Numbered from the stretch's first letter, positions 40,017 through 49,987 are shown. The stretch is 64,000 nt of DNA from Pseudomonas sp. CC120222-01a (GCF_003097235.1 NZ_QEQQ01000001.1:434001-498000), one strand, 5' to 3'. The notes: a model not told the origin generated them from the letters alone. Numbers and translations are program-made.

Positions 40017-43000
40017 GTGTCAGTTCTGCGCCTTCCGCAAATGTCGGCCACGGCCGGCAAACAAACCTGGGGCAACCTGCCCGGGGCCGCCCTCAGCCTG
40101 GCCATCGCCGAGGCCGCCAGCAGCGCGGGCCGCTTCACCCTGCTGCTGACCGCCGATAGCCAGGCGGCCGATCGTCTGGAACAGGAACTTCGCTTCTTTG
40201 CCCCGGAACTGCCGGTGCTGCCGTTTCCCGATTGGGAAACCCTGCCCTACGACCTGTTCTCGCCGCACCAGGACATCATTTCCCAACGCATCGCCAGCCT
40301 CTACCGGCTGCCGGAGCTGAGCCACGGCATTCTTGTCGTGCCGATCACCACCGCCCTGCACCGCCTGGCCCCCACACGCTTCCTGCTGGGCAGCAGCCTG
40401 GTGCTGGACGTGGGCCAGACCATCGATGTCGAGCAGATGCGCACGCGCCTGGAAGCCACCGGCTACCGCTGCGTCGACACGGTCTACGAGCATGGCGAGT
40501 TCGCCGTGCGTGGCGCATTGATCGACCTGTTCCCGATGGGCAGCAAGCTGCCCTACCGCATCGACCTGTTCGATGACGAGATCGAGACCCTGCGCACCTT
40601 CGACCCGGAGACCCAGCGTTCAATCGACAAGGTTGACTCGATTCGCCTGCTGCCGGCACGCGAGTTCCCCATGCAGAAGGAAGAGGTGACCCGCTTCAAG
40701 GCGCGTTTCCGCGAGCGCTTCGATGTCGACTTCCGCCGCAGCGCGATCTTCCAGGACCTGGCCAGCGGCATCATCCCTGCCGGTATCGAGTACTACCTGC
40801 CGCTGTTCTTCGAAGAAACCTCGACCCTGTTCGACTACCTGCCCGCCGACACCCAGGTGTTCTCGCTGCCAGGCGTCGAGCAGGCGGCCGAGCACTTCTG
40901 GAACGACGTGCGCGGGCGCTATGAAGAACGCCGTGGCGACCTGACCCGCCCACTGCTGCCGCCGGCCGAACTGTTCCTGCCCGTGGAAGACTGCTTCGCC
41001 CAGCTCAAGCAGTGGCCACGGGTGGTGGTCAGCGCCGACGACATCGAAGCGGGTGCCGGCCGCGAGCGCTTCCCCGCACGCGCCCTGCCCAACCTGGCCA
41101 TCGAAGCCAAGGCCAACCAGCCGCTCGCAGCGCTGGCAGAATTCCTCGATCAGTTCAGCGGCCGCGTGCTGTTCACCGCCGAATCGGCGGGCCGCCGCGA
41201 GGTGCTGCTGGAGCTGCTCGAACGCCTCAAGCTGCGCCCACAGACGGTCGACAGCTGGGCCGATTTCATTACCGGCCGCGAACGCCTGGCGATCACCATC
41301 GCCCCGCTCGATGACGGCCTGCTGCTGGAAGACCCGGCCATCGCCCTGGTCGCCGAGAGCCCGCTGTTCGGCCAGCGCGTGATGCAGCGCCGACGCCGCG
41401 AAAAACGCGGCGAGGCGGCCAACGACGCGGTCATCAAGAACCTCACCGAGCTGCGCGAAGGCGCACCGGTGGTGCACATCGACCATGGTGTGGGCCGCTA
41501 CCTGGGCCTGGCCACCCTGGAGATCGACGGCCAGGCCGCCGAATTCCTCACCCTGGAATACGCCGAGGGCGCCAAGCTGTATGTGCCGGTGGCCAACCTG
41601 CACCTGATCGCCCGCTATACCGGCAGCGATGACGCCCTGGCGCCGCTGCACCGGCTGGGCTCCGAAGCCTGGCAGAAAGCCAAGCGCAAGGCCGCCGAAC
41701 AGGTTCGCGACGTGGCGGCCGAGCTGCTCGACATCTACGCCCGCCGCGCCGCGCGCAAGGGCTATGCGTTTGCCGACCCGGCCGCCGACTACGCCACCTT
41801 CAGCGCAGGCTTCCCGTTCGAGGAAACCCCCGACCAGCAAGCCGCAATCGAGGCAGTGCGCGTCGACATGCTGGCACCCAAGCCGATGGACCGCCTGGTA
41901 TGCGGCGACGTCGGCTTCGGCAAGACCGAAGTGGCCATGCGCGCCGCCTTCATCGCCGTGCACAGCGGCCGCCAGGTGGCGGTGCTGGTGCCAACCACCC
42001 TGCTCGCCCAGCAGCACTACAACAGCTTCCGCGACCGCTTTGCCGAATGGCCGGTGAAGGTCGAGGTGATGAGCCGCTTCAAGTCCGCCAAGGAAGTGGC
42101 CGCTGCGGCCGCCGACCTCGCCGAGGGCAAGATCGACATCCTCATCGGCACCCACAAGCTGCTGCAGGATGACGTGCGCTTCAAGGACCTGGGGCTGGCG
42201 ATCATCGACGAGGAACACCGTTTCGGCGTGCGCCAGAAGGAGCAGCTCAAGGCCCTGCGCAGCGAAGTGGACATCCTCACCCTGACCGCCACGCCAATCC
42301 CGCGCACGCTGAACATGGCGGTGGCGGGCATGCGCGACCTGTCGATCATCGCCACCCCGCCGGCGCGGCGCCTGTCGGTGCGCACCTTCGTCATGGAGCA
42401 GAACAAGAGCACGGTCAAGGAAGCGCTGCTGCGTGAGCTGCTGCGCGGTGGCCAGGTGTACTACCTGCACAACGATGTGAAAACCATCGAGAAGTGCGCC
42501 GCGGAACTGGCCGAACTGGTCCCGGAAGCGCGTATCGGCATCGGCCACGGGCAGATGCGCGAGCGCGAACTGGAACAGGTGATGAGCGACTTCTACCACA
42601 AGCGCTTCAACGTGCTGATCGCCTCGACCATCATCGAGACCGGCATCGACGTGCCCAGCGCCAACACCATCGTCATCGAGCGCGCCGACAAGTTCGGCCT
42701 GGCCCAGCTGCACCAGCTGCGCGGCCGGGTTGGCCGCAGCCACCACCAGGCCTACGCCTACCTGCTGACGCCGCAGCGGCAGAAGATCAGCGCCGACGCC
42801 GAAAAGCGCCTGGAGGCCATCGCCAACACCCAGGACCTCGGGGCCGGCTTCGTGCTGGCCACCAACGACCTGGAAATCCGCGGTGCCGGTGAGCTGCTTG
42901 GGGAAGGCCAGAGCGGGCAGATCCAGGCGGTGGGCTTCACCCTGTACATGGAAATGCTCGAACGCGCGGTCAAGGCCATCCGCAAGGGCACCCAGCCCAA

Positions 43001-43466
43001 CCTCGAGCAGCCGCTCGGTGGCGGCCCGGAGATCAATCTGCGCCTGCCGGCGCTGATCCCCGAGGACTACCTGCCCGACGTGCATGCGCGCCTGATCCTG
43101 TACAAGCGCATCGCCTCGGCGGCCGACGAAGAAGGCCTCAAGGACCTGCAAGTGGAGATGATCGACCGCTTCGGCCTGCTGCCCGAGCCGACCAAGAACC
43201 TGATGCGCCTGACCCAGCTCAAGCTGCAGGCGGAAACCCTCGGCATCAAGAAGGTCGACGCCGGCCCCAACGGCGGCAAGCTCGAATTCGAGGCCGAGAC
43301 CCCGGTCGATCCGCTGACCCTGATCAAGCTGATCCAGGGCCAGCCCAAACGTTACAAGTTCGAAGGCGCGACGCAGTTCCGCTTCCTGGTACCGATGGAA
43401 CGCCCCGAAGAACGCTTCAATACCCTGGAGGCGCTGTTCGAGCGCCTGACCCCACAGCCTGCCTAA
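40017..43466 (+). CDS. mfd: Transcription-repair coupling factor
   Basis: A 1149-residue translocase that removes stalled RNA polymerase and recruits UvrA. GTG 40017 (VSVLRLPQMSATAGKQ) gives the usual Pseudomonas length; a GTG 12 bases upstream is possible. N-terminal UvrB-like part (LPVLPFPDWETLPYD), RNA polymerase interaction domain with VVHIDHGVGRYLGL, motor with Walker A CGDVGFGKTEVAM and IIDEEHRFGVRQK, TATPIPRTL, and C-terminal TRCF domain ending near 1149. No other repair gene adjoins it. Confidence 0.97.
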   Translation: MSVLRLPQMSATAGKQTWGNLPGAALSLAIAEAASSAGRFTLLLTADSQAADRLEQELRFFAPELPVLPFPDWETLPYDLFSPHQDIISQRIASLYRLPELSHGILVVPITTALHRLAPTRFLLGSSLVLDVGQTIDVEQMRTRLEATGYRCVDTVYEHGEFAVRGALIDLFPMGSKLPYRIDLFDDEIETLRTFDPETQRSIDKVDSIRLLPAREFPMQKEEVTRFKARFRERFDVDFRRSAIFQDLASGIIPAGIEYYLPLFFEETSTLFDYLPADTQVFSLPGVEQAAEHFWNDVRGRYEERRGDLTRPLLPPAELFLPVEDCFAQLKQWPRVVVSADDIEAGAGRERFPARALPNLAIEAKANQPLAALAEFLDQFSGRVLFTAESAGRREVLLELLERLKLRPQTVDSWADFITGRERLAITIAPLDDGLLLEDPAIALVAESPLFGQRVMQRRRREKRGEAANDAVIKNLTELREGAPVVHIDHGVGRYLGLATLEIDGQAAEFLTLEYAEGAKLYVPVANLHLIARYTGSDDALAPLHRLGSEAWQKAKRKAAEQVRDVAAELLDIYARRAARKGYAFADPAADYATFSAGFPFEETPDQQAAIEAVRVDMLAPKPMDRLVCGDVGFGKTEVAMRAAFIAVHSGRQVAVLVPTTLLAQQHYNSFRDRFAEWPVKVEVMSRFKSAKEVAAAAADLAEGKIDILIGTHKLLQDDVRFKDLGLAIIDEEHRFGVRQKEQLKALRSEVDILTLTATPIPRTLNMAVAGMRDLSIIATPPARRLSVRTFVMEQNKSTVKEALLRELLRGGQVYYLHNDVKTIEKCAAELAELVPEARIGIGHGQMRERELEQVMSDFYHKRFNVLIASTIIETGIDVPSANTIVIERADKFGLAQLHQLRGRVGRSHHQAYAYLLTPQRQKISADAEKRLEAIANTQDLGAGFVLATNDLEIRGAGELLGEGQSGQIQAVGFTLYMEMLERAVKAIRKGTQPNLEQPLGGGPEINLRLPALIPEDYLPDVHARLILYKRIASAADEEGLKDLQVEMIDRFGLLPEPTKNLMRLTQLKLQAETLGIKKVDAGPNGGKLEFEAETPVDPLTLIKLIQGQPKRYKFEGATQFRFLVPMERPEERFNTLEALFERLTPQPA

Positions 43467-43475
43467 GGAAGATCC

Positions 43476-44048
43476 ATGCGTGCCATCCGTTGCCTGACCC
43501 TGCTGCTCGCGCTATTCGCGCCAGCCGCCTTTGCCGAAGGGATGTATCAGGTGGAAATGATCCTGGTGCGGCAGAACAGCGTGCCCGCCTTCACCAGCCC
43601 GTTCGCCCCGGAAGACTGGAGCGCGGGCGCCCCGCGCCTGGACAAGGGTGCCGAACGCCCGCTGGCGCTGCAGGACGAGGCCACCCGGCTGCAGGCCACC
43701 GCCGACTACACCGTATTGCTGCACAAGGCCTGGCAACAGCCGGTCAGCAGCGACACCAGCCGCATCGCCCTGGGCGACGGTGCCGAGCAGTTCGGCCACT
43801 TCCCCATCGAAGGCAACCTGAGCATCACCTCCGGCCGCTTCATCGGCGTAGAGGCCAACTTCTGGGTCAACCAGCTCGACAGCAACGGTAACGTGCTGCA
43901 AAGCGAGCAGTTCAAGCAGAGCAACAGCAACATGAAAGGCGGCCAGCTGACCTTCCTTGATGGCGGCCACCTGGCCCTGCTGCTAAAGGTCACGCCACCG
44001 GGCACGCCGAAGATGCCAGTGATGGACCCGGAGATGATGGAGCAGTAA
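43476..44048 (+). CDS. csiV: CsiV family protein
   Basis: A 190-residue secreted protein with signal peptide (MRAIRCLTLLLALFAPAAFA) and good ribosome site AAGGAAG. It begins the mature part EGMYQVEMILVRQ, typical of the CsiV family named from peptidoglycan-hydrolase inhibition phenotypes in relatives. It follows mfd after nine bases, so both may be co-transcribed. Molecular role in Pseudomonas uncertain. Confidence 0.8.
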   Translation: MRAIRCLTLLLALFAPAAFAEGMYQVEMILVRQNSVPAFTSPFAPEDWSAGAPRLDKGAERPLALQDEATRLQATADYTVLLHKAWQQPVSSDTSRIALGDGAEQFGHFPIEGNLSITSGRFIGVEANFWVNQLDSNGNVLQSEQFKQSNSNMKGGQLTFLDGGHLALLLKVTPPGTPKMPVMDPEMMEQ

Positions 44049-44052
44049 GCCG

Positions 44053-47000
44053 ATGAAGCATGATGCCTTGGCGTTGCTGAACGAGTATCCGAACTGGACC
44101 CAATCGTTCAGCCAGGCAACCCTCAAGCGTGCCGAACGGTACGCCGAAGAAGGCAAGGTCGAGGTCGAAACCTGCTCGGGGGCGATCATCGAGGCCAACT
44201 GCAAGGGGAGCGAAGGCAACCATTATCGGCAAACCATCACTGTCAGTGCCGTTAACGGCCGCTGCCACGTGCGCGGCCAGTGCAGCTGCCCGGTGGGGCA
44301 CAACTGCAAACACTGCGCAGCCGCGCTCTTTTTACTGAGTGATCCGTACTCCACACCTGTGCAAAGCCAGGGCACATTGCCCGCTGAACTGCAGCGCTGG
44401 CTGACCGACCTGGAACAGGCTCCACCTAGAACCGCCGACTCGCAAGACAAACGCGGCCGCATGGTGTGCTATCAGCTCCAGCTGACCGAGGGTGCAGGTT
44501 GCGCCTTGCAGGTGCGCAAGGGCACGCGCACCGAAGATGGCATCCGCTACAGCCGCGTCCAATCTCTTTACGAATTCCTGTACGAACCGCCGCGTTTCGT
44601 CACGGATGAGGACATCCGCATCCTGCGTTTATTGTCCGCACTCAATCAGGGCGGCTACCAGGACCGTGGCTATCCGCTCAAAGGCCAGGAAGGGGGTGAG
44701 TTGTTCCAGCGCGCCCTGGAAACCGGCCGGATGTTTTTTGACGTCGATTTGCCGCTACTTCAGGAAGGCGCTGCACGCCCTGCCGAGTTTCGATGGGTGC
44801 GCCTGGACAATGGCAACTACCGAGGCGTCTGGTTCTGCGGCGAAGAACGGTTGCTCTGCGTCATACCGTTGCTACCGCTTTACTATTTCGATGTCATGAC
44901 CCGGGAAGTCGGCAAAGTCGAGCACACCCTGGACCCGCACATCGCCATGCAGCTGACGATCGCGCCCGATGTGCCGGAACACCTCGTGGTGCCCCTCAGC
45001 CACAAGCTAAAAGCCCTGAATCACCGGGTCCCCACGCCCACGACCGTAGACGTGCAATTGATCGACGATATCCACCCCAAGCCTCATCTGACCCTCGGCA
45101 GCCTCGAATTCAGTGCCTACATGCCCAAGACCGGGCGCATGCAACGGCAGATGCAGCACCGCGCCGCACTGGCGTTCGACTACGACGGCCTGCGCGCAAG
45201 CGGCAGCGACGACAAGCCTTTGACCCGCCTGGTCGATGCCACCAGCCAGCGCATCCGCCGCCAGCCCCAGGCCGAGCAGGCACTGCGCAAGGTGCTGCGC
45301 GACCTTGGTTTCAAGCCCGCCACCCGGCAGAGCAAGGCCCTGCCCGACAGCGCTGGCGAGATGCTCCAGCTGTCCGACGACGAGGCCTGGCTGCGCTTCG
45401 CCCGCGACGGCCTGCCACGCTTGCGCGAGGCTGGCTGGGACATCGACATCCACCGCGACTTCGCCTTCAACCTGCAGGAGGTGGACGACTGGTACGCCAG
45501 TATCGACGAAGCGCCAGGGCATGAATGGTTCGATCTGGAGCTGGGCATCGTGGTAGAAGGCCAGCGCCACAGCCTGCTGCCGATTGTGCTGCAACTGCTG
45601 CGCAGCAACCCCGAACTGCTGCGCCCCAGCGAGCTGGCGCGGCGTAGCGACGACGAGCACTTGCTGATCGACCTCAACCGCGGCCGCCTGGACAGCCCGG
45701 CGCTTCGCGTCGCCCTGCCCTATGGCCGCATCAAGGCAGTGATGGGCACCCTCGGCGAGCTGTACCTGCACGAGGATGTGGTCGGCCCGACCCTGCGCAT
45801 GGACCGCGCCGACGCCGCACGCCTGAACGACATCGAGCACCTGCCGCTGCACTGGGAGGGCGGCGCCCATGTGCGCGACCTCGGCCGGCGCCTGCGCGAT
45901 GCCCGCGACCTGCAGGTCGAAGTGCCGAGCGGGCTCAACGCCACCTTGCGGCCCTACCAGCAGCAGGGCCTGAACTGGCTGCAGGCGCTGCGCGAAATGG
46001 GCACCGGCGGCATCCTCGGTGACGACATGGGCCTGGGCAAGACCCTGCAGGCCCTGGCCCACCTGCTGCTGGAAAAACAGTCCGGGCGCCTGACCGCTCC
46101 GGCACTGGCGGTGATGCCCACCAGCCTGGTGCCCAACTGGCTCGACGAAGCCCAACGCTTCGCCCCAGACCTGCGCGTTCTGGCCCTGCACGGTCCGGGT
46201 CGCAGCAAGCACTTCGCCAAGCTGCACGAATACGACCTGGTGCTCAGCACCTACGCCCTGGTGCCGCGCGACCTGGAACACCTGCGAGCGCAAGCCTGGC
46301 ATGTGCTGGTACTGGACGAGGCGCAGAACATCAAGAGCAGCACCAGCAAGGCCGCCCTCGCCGTCTGCGAGCTGCAGGCCAACCAGCGCCTGTGCCTGAC
46401 CGGCACGCCAATGGAAAACAACCTGGGCGAACTGTGGTCGATCTTCCACTTCCTCATGCCCGGTTGGCTGGGCGACGTGAAGCGCTTCAACCAGGATTAC
46501 CGCACCCCGATCGAGCGCCATGGCGACGCCGAACGCCTGGCCCACCTGGTCAGCCGGGTGCGCCCGTTCCTGCTGCGCCGCACCAAGGAACAGGTGGCCA
46601 CCGAGCTGCCGGCCAAGACCGAAATGGTCCACTGGGTCGAGCTCAGCGACGCCCAGCGCGACACCTACGAAGCGGTGCGCGTGGCCATGGACAAGAAAGT
46701 CCGCGACGAAATCGCCCGCAATGGTGCGTCGCGTAGCCAGATCGTGATCCTCGACGCCCTGCTCAAGTTGCGCCAGGTGTGCTGCGACCTGCGCCTGGTC
46801 AAAGGGGTCGAGACCAAGGGCAACCAGGCCGACAAGGGCAAGCTGGGCGCGCTGCTGGAGATGCTCGAAGAGCTGCTCAGTGAAGGGCGCCGGGTCCTGC
46901 TGTTCTCGCAGTTCACCTCGATGCTGGCACTGATCGAGCAGGAGCTGGAAAAGCGCAAGATCCGCTACAGCCTGCTCACCGGCGACACCCGCGACCGGCG

Positions 47001-47361
47001 CACGCCGGTGCAACAGTTCCAGCAGGGGGACAGCGAAGTGTTCCTGATCAGCCTCAAGGCTGGGGGCGTGGGGCTGAACCTCACCGCTGCGGACACCGTG
47101 ATCCACTTCGATCCGTGGTGGAACCCGGCCAGCGAGAACCAGGCGACCGACCGCGCCTACCGGATTGGCCAGGACAAGCCGGTATTCGTGTTCAAGCTGA
47201 TTACCCGGGGGACGGTGGAAGAGAAGATCCAGGCGCTGCAGCAGGAGAAGGCCGCGCTGGCGGCGAGCCTGCTCGACGGTGGGCAGGCGGGGCAGTGGCG
47301 GCTGGGGGATGATGAGATTGAGGCGCTGTTTGCCCCCTTGCCTGGCAAGCGGGGGCGCTAA
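44053..47361 (+). CDS. SNF2-family helicase with SWIM zinc finger
   Basis: A 1102-residue DNA translocase. The SWIM finger CSCPVGHNCKHCAA lies near 77-90. The long middle part (about 100-600) is the bacterial SNF2-associated region. The motor has Walker A GDDMGLGKTLQALAH, DEAQ box VLVLDEAQNIKSS, LTGTPMENN, and the helicase C domain with LLFSQFTSM, NLTAADTVIHFDPWWNP and DRAYRIGQ. Likely remodels protein-DNA complexes in repair or recombination. The first 900 bases look lower in GC than the rest. No clear ribosome site; it starts four bases after csiV. Confidence 0.93.
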   Translation: MKHDALALLNEYPNWTQSFSQATLKRAERYAEEGKVEVETCSGAIIEANCKGSEGNHYRQTITVSAVNGRCHVRGQCSCPVGHNCKHCAAALFLLSDPYSTPVQSQGTLPAELQRWLTDLEQAPPRTADSQDKRGRMVCYQLQLTEGAGCALQVRKGTRTEDGIRYSRVQSLYEFLYEPPRFVTDEDIRILRLLSALNQGGYQDRGYPLKGQEGGELFQRALETGRMFFDVDLPLLQEGAARPAEFRWVRLDNGNYRGVWFCGEERLLCVIPLLPLYYFDVMTREVGKVEHTLDPHIAMQLTIAPDVPEHLVVPLSHKLKALNHRVPTPTTVDVQLIDDIHPKPHLTLGSLEFSAYMPKTGRMQRQMQHRAALAFDYDGLRASGSDDKPLTRLVDATSQRIRRQPQAEQALRKVLRDLGFKPATRQSKALPDSAGEMLQLSDDEAWLRFARDGLPRLREAGWDIDIHRDFAFNLQEVDDWYASIDEAPGHEWFDLELGIVVEGQRHSLLPIVLQLLRSNPELLRPSELARRSDDEHLLIDLNRGRLDSPALRVALPYGRIKAVMGTLGELYLHEDVVGPTLRMDRADAARLNDIEHLPLHWEGGAHVRDLGRRLRDARDLQVEVPSGLNATLRPYQQQGLNWLQALREMGTGGILGDDMGLGKTLQALAHLLLEKQSGRLTAPALAVMPTSLVPNWLDEAQRFAPDLRVLALHGPGRSKHFAKLHEYDLVLSTYALVPRDLEHLRAQAWHVLVLDEAQNIKSSTSKAALAVCELQANQRLCLTGTPMENNLGELWSIFHFLMPGWLGDVKRFNQDYRTPIERHGDAERLAHLVSRVRPFLLRRTKEQVATELPAKTEMVHWVELSDAQRDTYEAVRVAMDKKVRDEIARNGASRSQIVILDALLKLRQVCCDLRLVKGVETKGNQADKGKLGALLEMLEELLSEGRRVLLFSQFTSMLALIEQELEKRKIRYSLLTGDTRDRRTPVQQFQQGDSEVFLISLKAGGVGLNLTAADTVIHFDPWWNPASENQATDRAYRIGQDKPVFVFKLITRGTVEEKIQALQQEKAALAASLLDGGQAGQWRLGDDEIEALFAPLPGKRGR

Positions 47362-47380
47362 GCCCGGTTTTTCCTGTACT

Positions 47381-47474
47381 GGCCTCTTCGCGGGCACGCC
47401 CGCTCCCACAGGAATTGCGCTGCTCTCAAGGCCGACGCCACCTCTGTGGGAGCGGGCTTGCCCGCGAAGGGGCC
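47381..47474. repeat. Inverted REP pair between helicase gene and nagZ
   Basis: GGCCTCTTCGCGGGCACGCCCG... and GTGGGAGCGGGCTTGCCCGC...GGGGCC face each other and separate two convergent genes; likely a transcription end. Confidence 0.88.
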
Positions 47475-47481
47475 GACGAAG

Positions 47482-48492
47482 TCAATCGACCAGTTGTGCG
47501 TCTTTCAAGGCCCCCAGGGCCTCCAGCCAGCGAGGCTGCTGGCGATAATCGGTACGCGCAAATCCACGCCCGCGCATCTGCGCAATCCGCGGCGACGGCT
47601 TGACCTTCAAGCGCTGCGCCGCAGTCAGCGCCAGCTCCGCCGCCGCCCGGTCGTTGCACACCAGGCCCATGTCGCAACCGGCGCTCAGCGCCGCCTCGAT
47701 GCGATTGGCGGCATCACCGACCACATGCGCACCGGCCATGGACAGGTCGTCACTGAATATCACCCCGTCAAAGCCCAGCTCGCCGCGCAGGATGTCCTGC
47801 AGCCAGCGCCGCGAGAACCCGGCTGGCTGGTTGTCGACCTGCGGATAGATCACATGCGCAGGCATCACCGCTGCCAGCTGCCCGCTGAGACGGGAGAACG
47901 GCACCAGGTCCGCCTGGCGCAACTGTTCGAGGCTGCGCTCGTCGGTAGGAATCGCCACATGCGAATCCGCCTCCGCCCAGCCATGCCCCGGGAAGTGCTT
48001 GCCGCAGGCCGCCATGCCCGCTGCATTCATGCCACGAATAAACGCGCCGGCCAGCTGTGTGGCACGCTCCGGGTTACCTTCGAAGGCACGGCTGCCAACC
48101 ACCGCGCTGCGCTGGTGATCGAGGTCGAGCACCGGCGCGAAGCTGAGGTCCAGGCCGACAGCCAGCACCTCGGTCGCCATCAGCCAGCCACACTGCTCGG
48201 CCAGGTACTCGGCATTGGCATTGTCGGCGATGGCACGCATCGCTGGCAGGCGCACGAAGCCCTGACGCAGGCGTTGGACTCGCCCGCCCTCCTGGTCGAC
48301 CGCCAGGATCAGATCGGGACGGATGGCGCGGATCGAGGCGCACAGCTCGCGCACCTGGCGCGGGCTGTCGATGTTGCGGGCAAAGATGATCAGGCCGGCC
48401 ACTTGCGGCTGGAGCAGGAGCTGGCGATCTTCGGCAGTCAGCCATTTACCGGCGATATCCACCATCAGGGAGCCTTGCAGGCTGGCGGTCAT
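47482..48492 (-). CDS. nagZ: Beta-N-acetylhexosaminidase NagZ
   Basis: A 336-residue cytoplasmic glycosidase of family 3 that removes GlcNAc from 1,6-anhydro-muropeptides in cell-wall recycling and so influences AmpC induction. ILAVDQEGGRVQRLR, GRAFEGNPE-like SRAFEGNPERA, KHFPGHGWAEADSH (catalytic His-Asp dyad) and IFSDDLSMAGA are all present. ATG 48492 has GAAGGA upstream. Confidence 0.96.
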   Translation of the reverse strand: MTASLQGSLMVDIAGKWLTAEDRQLLLQPQVAGLIIFARNIDSPRQVRELCASIRAIRPDLILAVDQEGGRVQRLRQGFVRLPAMRAIADNANAEYLAEQCGWLMATEVLAVGLDLSFAPVLDLDHQRSAVVGSRAFEGNPERATQLAGAFIRGMNAAGMAACGKHFPGHGWAEADSHVAIPTDERSLEQLRQADLVPFSRLSGQLAAVMPAHVIYPQVDNQPAGFSRRWLQDILRGELGFDGVIFSDDLSMAGAHVVGDAANRIEAALSAGCDMGLVCNDRAAAELALTAAQRLKVKPSPRIAQMRGRGFARTDYRQQPRWLEALGALKDAQLVD

Positions 48493-48502
48493 AGGCAATC
48501 CT

Positions 48503-49027
48503 TCATTGCAGATTCAGTGAAGCCCACTGGGGGCAGGCGGCCTCGTCGATGCGCACCGGGCAATGTGCCGGAACGCGCTCGAACAGGCCAAGCAGATCGG
48601 TGTTGCGCAAACGTATGCAGCCATGGGACAGCGGCACGCCCAAGGGTTCCGTGTCTGGCGTGCCGTGCAGATAGATGTAGCGGCGAAAGGTGTCGACACT
48701 GCCCAGGCGGTTGATGCCCGGCTCGCAGCCGCTGAGCCAGAGAATGCGGGTCAGGATCCAGTCACGCCCGGGATACTGCGCATGCAATGCCGGCGACCAG
48801 ACCTCCCCGGTCCAGCGCCGGCCTTGCAGCACGGCATTGACTGGCAAGCCTGCGCCGATCATTGCACGCACCTGGTGCAACCCGCGTGGCGTGCAGCCCG
48901 AGCCATTGCGCTCGCCTGCGCCATTGCGTGCGGTGGAGACTGCGAGGCGCACGCGCAGCTGGCCCTGGGCAAAGCCGTAGAGGCACTGGTCGGCGAGGGA
49001 GATGTGCAGGAAATCGAGGTCGGGCAT
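48503..49027 (-). CDS. L,D-transpeptidase-like (YkuD) protein
   Basis: A 174-residue protein with YkuD motif PLSHGCIRLRNTDLL holding the catalytic Cys and a His in YIYLHGTPDT. Start ATG 49027 (MPDLDFLHISLADQCLYGF) is chosen; no signal peptide is visible, which is odd for an enzyme whose usual substrate is periplasmic peptidoglycan. It may use anhydro-muropeptides in the cytoplasm or reach the periplasm in another way. Ten bases before nagZ on the same strand, so they are probably one operon. Confidence 0.85.
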   Translation of the reverse strand: MPDLDFLHISLADQCLYGFAQGQLRVRLAVSTARNGAGERNGSGCTPRGLHQVRAMIGAGLPVNAVLQGRRWTGEVWSPALHAQYPGRDWILTRILWLSGCEPGINRLGSVDTFRRYIYLHGTPDTEPLGVPLSHGCIRLRNTDLLGLFERVPAHCPVRIDEAACPQWASLNLQ

Positions 49028-49067
49028 GGGCGCTAGCTTAGCCGAAGCGCCCTGCCCCGCCCAGCCT

Positions 49068-49775
49068 TCAGGCCTTGGCGGTGGTGCTGCCGCTCTTGCT
49101 GCGCGGGCGCAATTGGGCGCTGGCCATGGCGTTGTCGGTGACGCCGCTGTCGGCACGCATGCCGGCGGCCAGGAACGGCACCATCAGGCGCATGACCTGC
49201 TCGATCGACGTGTTGATGCCGAAATCGGTCTCGGCAATGGCGCGCAACGCCTTGATCCCCGACATGCTGAACGCCGCAGCACCGAGCATGAAGTGCACGC
49301 GCCAGAACAGCTCCAGCGGCGGAATGCGCGGCGCGGCTTCGTTGACCAGCAGCATGTAGCGGCGGAACACCTTGCCGTACATGTCCTCGAGGTAGCGCCG
49401 CAGGTGGCCCTGGCTCTGACTGAAGGCCAGGCCCAACAGGCGCATGAAGATCGACAGGTCGTTGTTGCTGCGTGGCTGCACGACCAGCGCCTGCTCCACC
49501 AGCATTTCCAGCAGCTCTTCGAGGCTGGGCTTCTGCTCGGGCTTGGCCTGACGCCGCTCCAGTTCGCGTTCGAGGCTGGCACAGAATGGCCCGAGGAAAC
49601 GCGAGAATACCGCCTGGATCAGGGCCTTTTTCGAGCCGAAATGATAGTTGACCGCTGCGAGGTTGACCCCGGCCTTGCTGGTAATCAGCCGCAATGAGGT
49701 TTCCGCGAAGCCTCGTTCCGCGAACAGCTGCTCGGCAGCATCGAGGATGCGTTCAACGGTTTCAGATTGGGCCAT
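49068..49775 (-). CDS. psrA: TetR-family fatty-acid regulator PsrA
   Basis: A 235-residue TetR repressor. Helix-turn-helix AERGFAETSLRLITSKAGVNLAAVNYHFGSKKAL lies at about 20-53; the rest is a helical ligand domain for long-chain acyl-CoA. ATG 49775 (MAQSETVERIL). Two operator palindromes of PsrA type stand upstream, showing likely autorepression. PsrA also controls rpoS and beta-oxidation genes; fadBA lies in this same window. Divergent from lexA, as in P. aeruginosa. Confidence 0.93.
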   Translation of the reverse strand: MAQSETVERILDAAEQLFAERGFAETSLRLITSKAGVNLAAVNYHFGSKKALIQAVFSRFLGPFCASLERELERRQAKPEQKPSLEELLEMLVEQALVVQPRSNNDLSIFMRLLGLAFSQSQGHLRRYLEDMYGKVFRRYMLLVNEAAPRIPPLELFWRVHFMLGAAAFSMSGIKALRAIAETDFGINTSIEQVMRLMVPFLAAGMRADSGVTDNAMASAQLRPRSKSGSTTAKA

Positions 49776-49796
49776 CACTACTCCGCCAGACAGAGA

Positions 49797-49823
49797 CAAA
49801 CAGGTGTTTGAAACATACGTTTC
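49797..49823. promoter_or_regulatory. Tandem PsrA boxes upstream of psrA
   Basis: CAAAC-AGGT-GTTTG (49797-49810) and GAAAC-ATAC-GTTTC (49810-49823) both fit the known PsrA motif (G/C)AAAC-N2-4-GTTT(G/C) and share one base. They lie 22-48 bases before the psrA start. Confidence 0.88.
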
Positions 49824-49925
49824 AGCCCTGCTTATGTCAAGGCTCGGTGACCGGGCGGTCGCCATTTAAAAGCGCCAGACTGCAGGCTGCAAGCGTCATC
49901 CTGCGTATTTCCCGTTGCTTTGTGC

Positions 49926-49977
49926 TTGCAGCGCATCCAGCACTGTATATAATTCCAGTCACTGTATAAAAAGACAG
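49926..49977 (+). promoter_or_regulatory. lexA promoter with two SOS boxes
   Basis: CTG-N10-CAG occurs at 49943-49958 and again at 49962-49977. The first contains the -10 TATAAT (49948-49953), with TTGCAG 16 bases upstream as -35. Two boxes indicate tight self-control of lexA-sulA. Confidence 0.92.
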
Positions 49978-49987
49978 AGCGCCTGCC

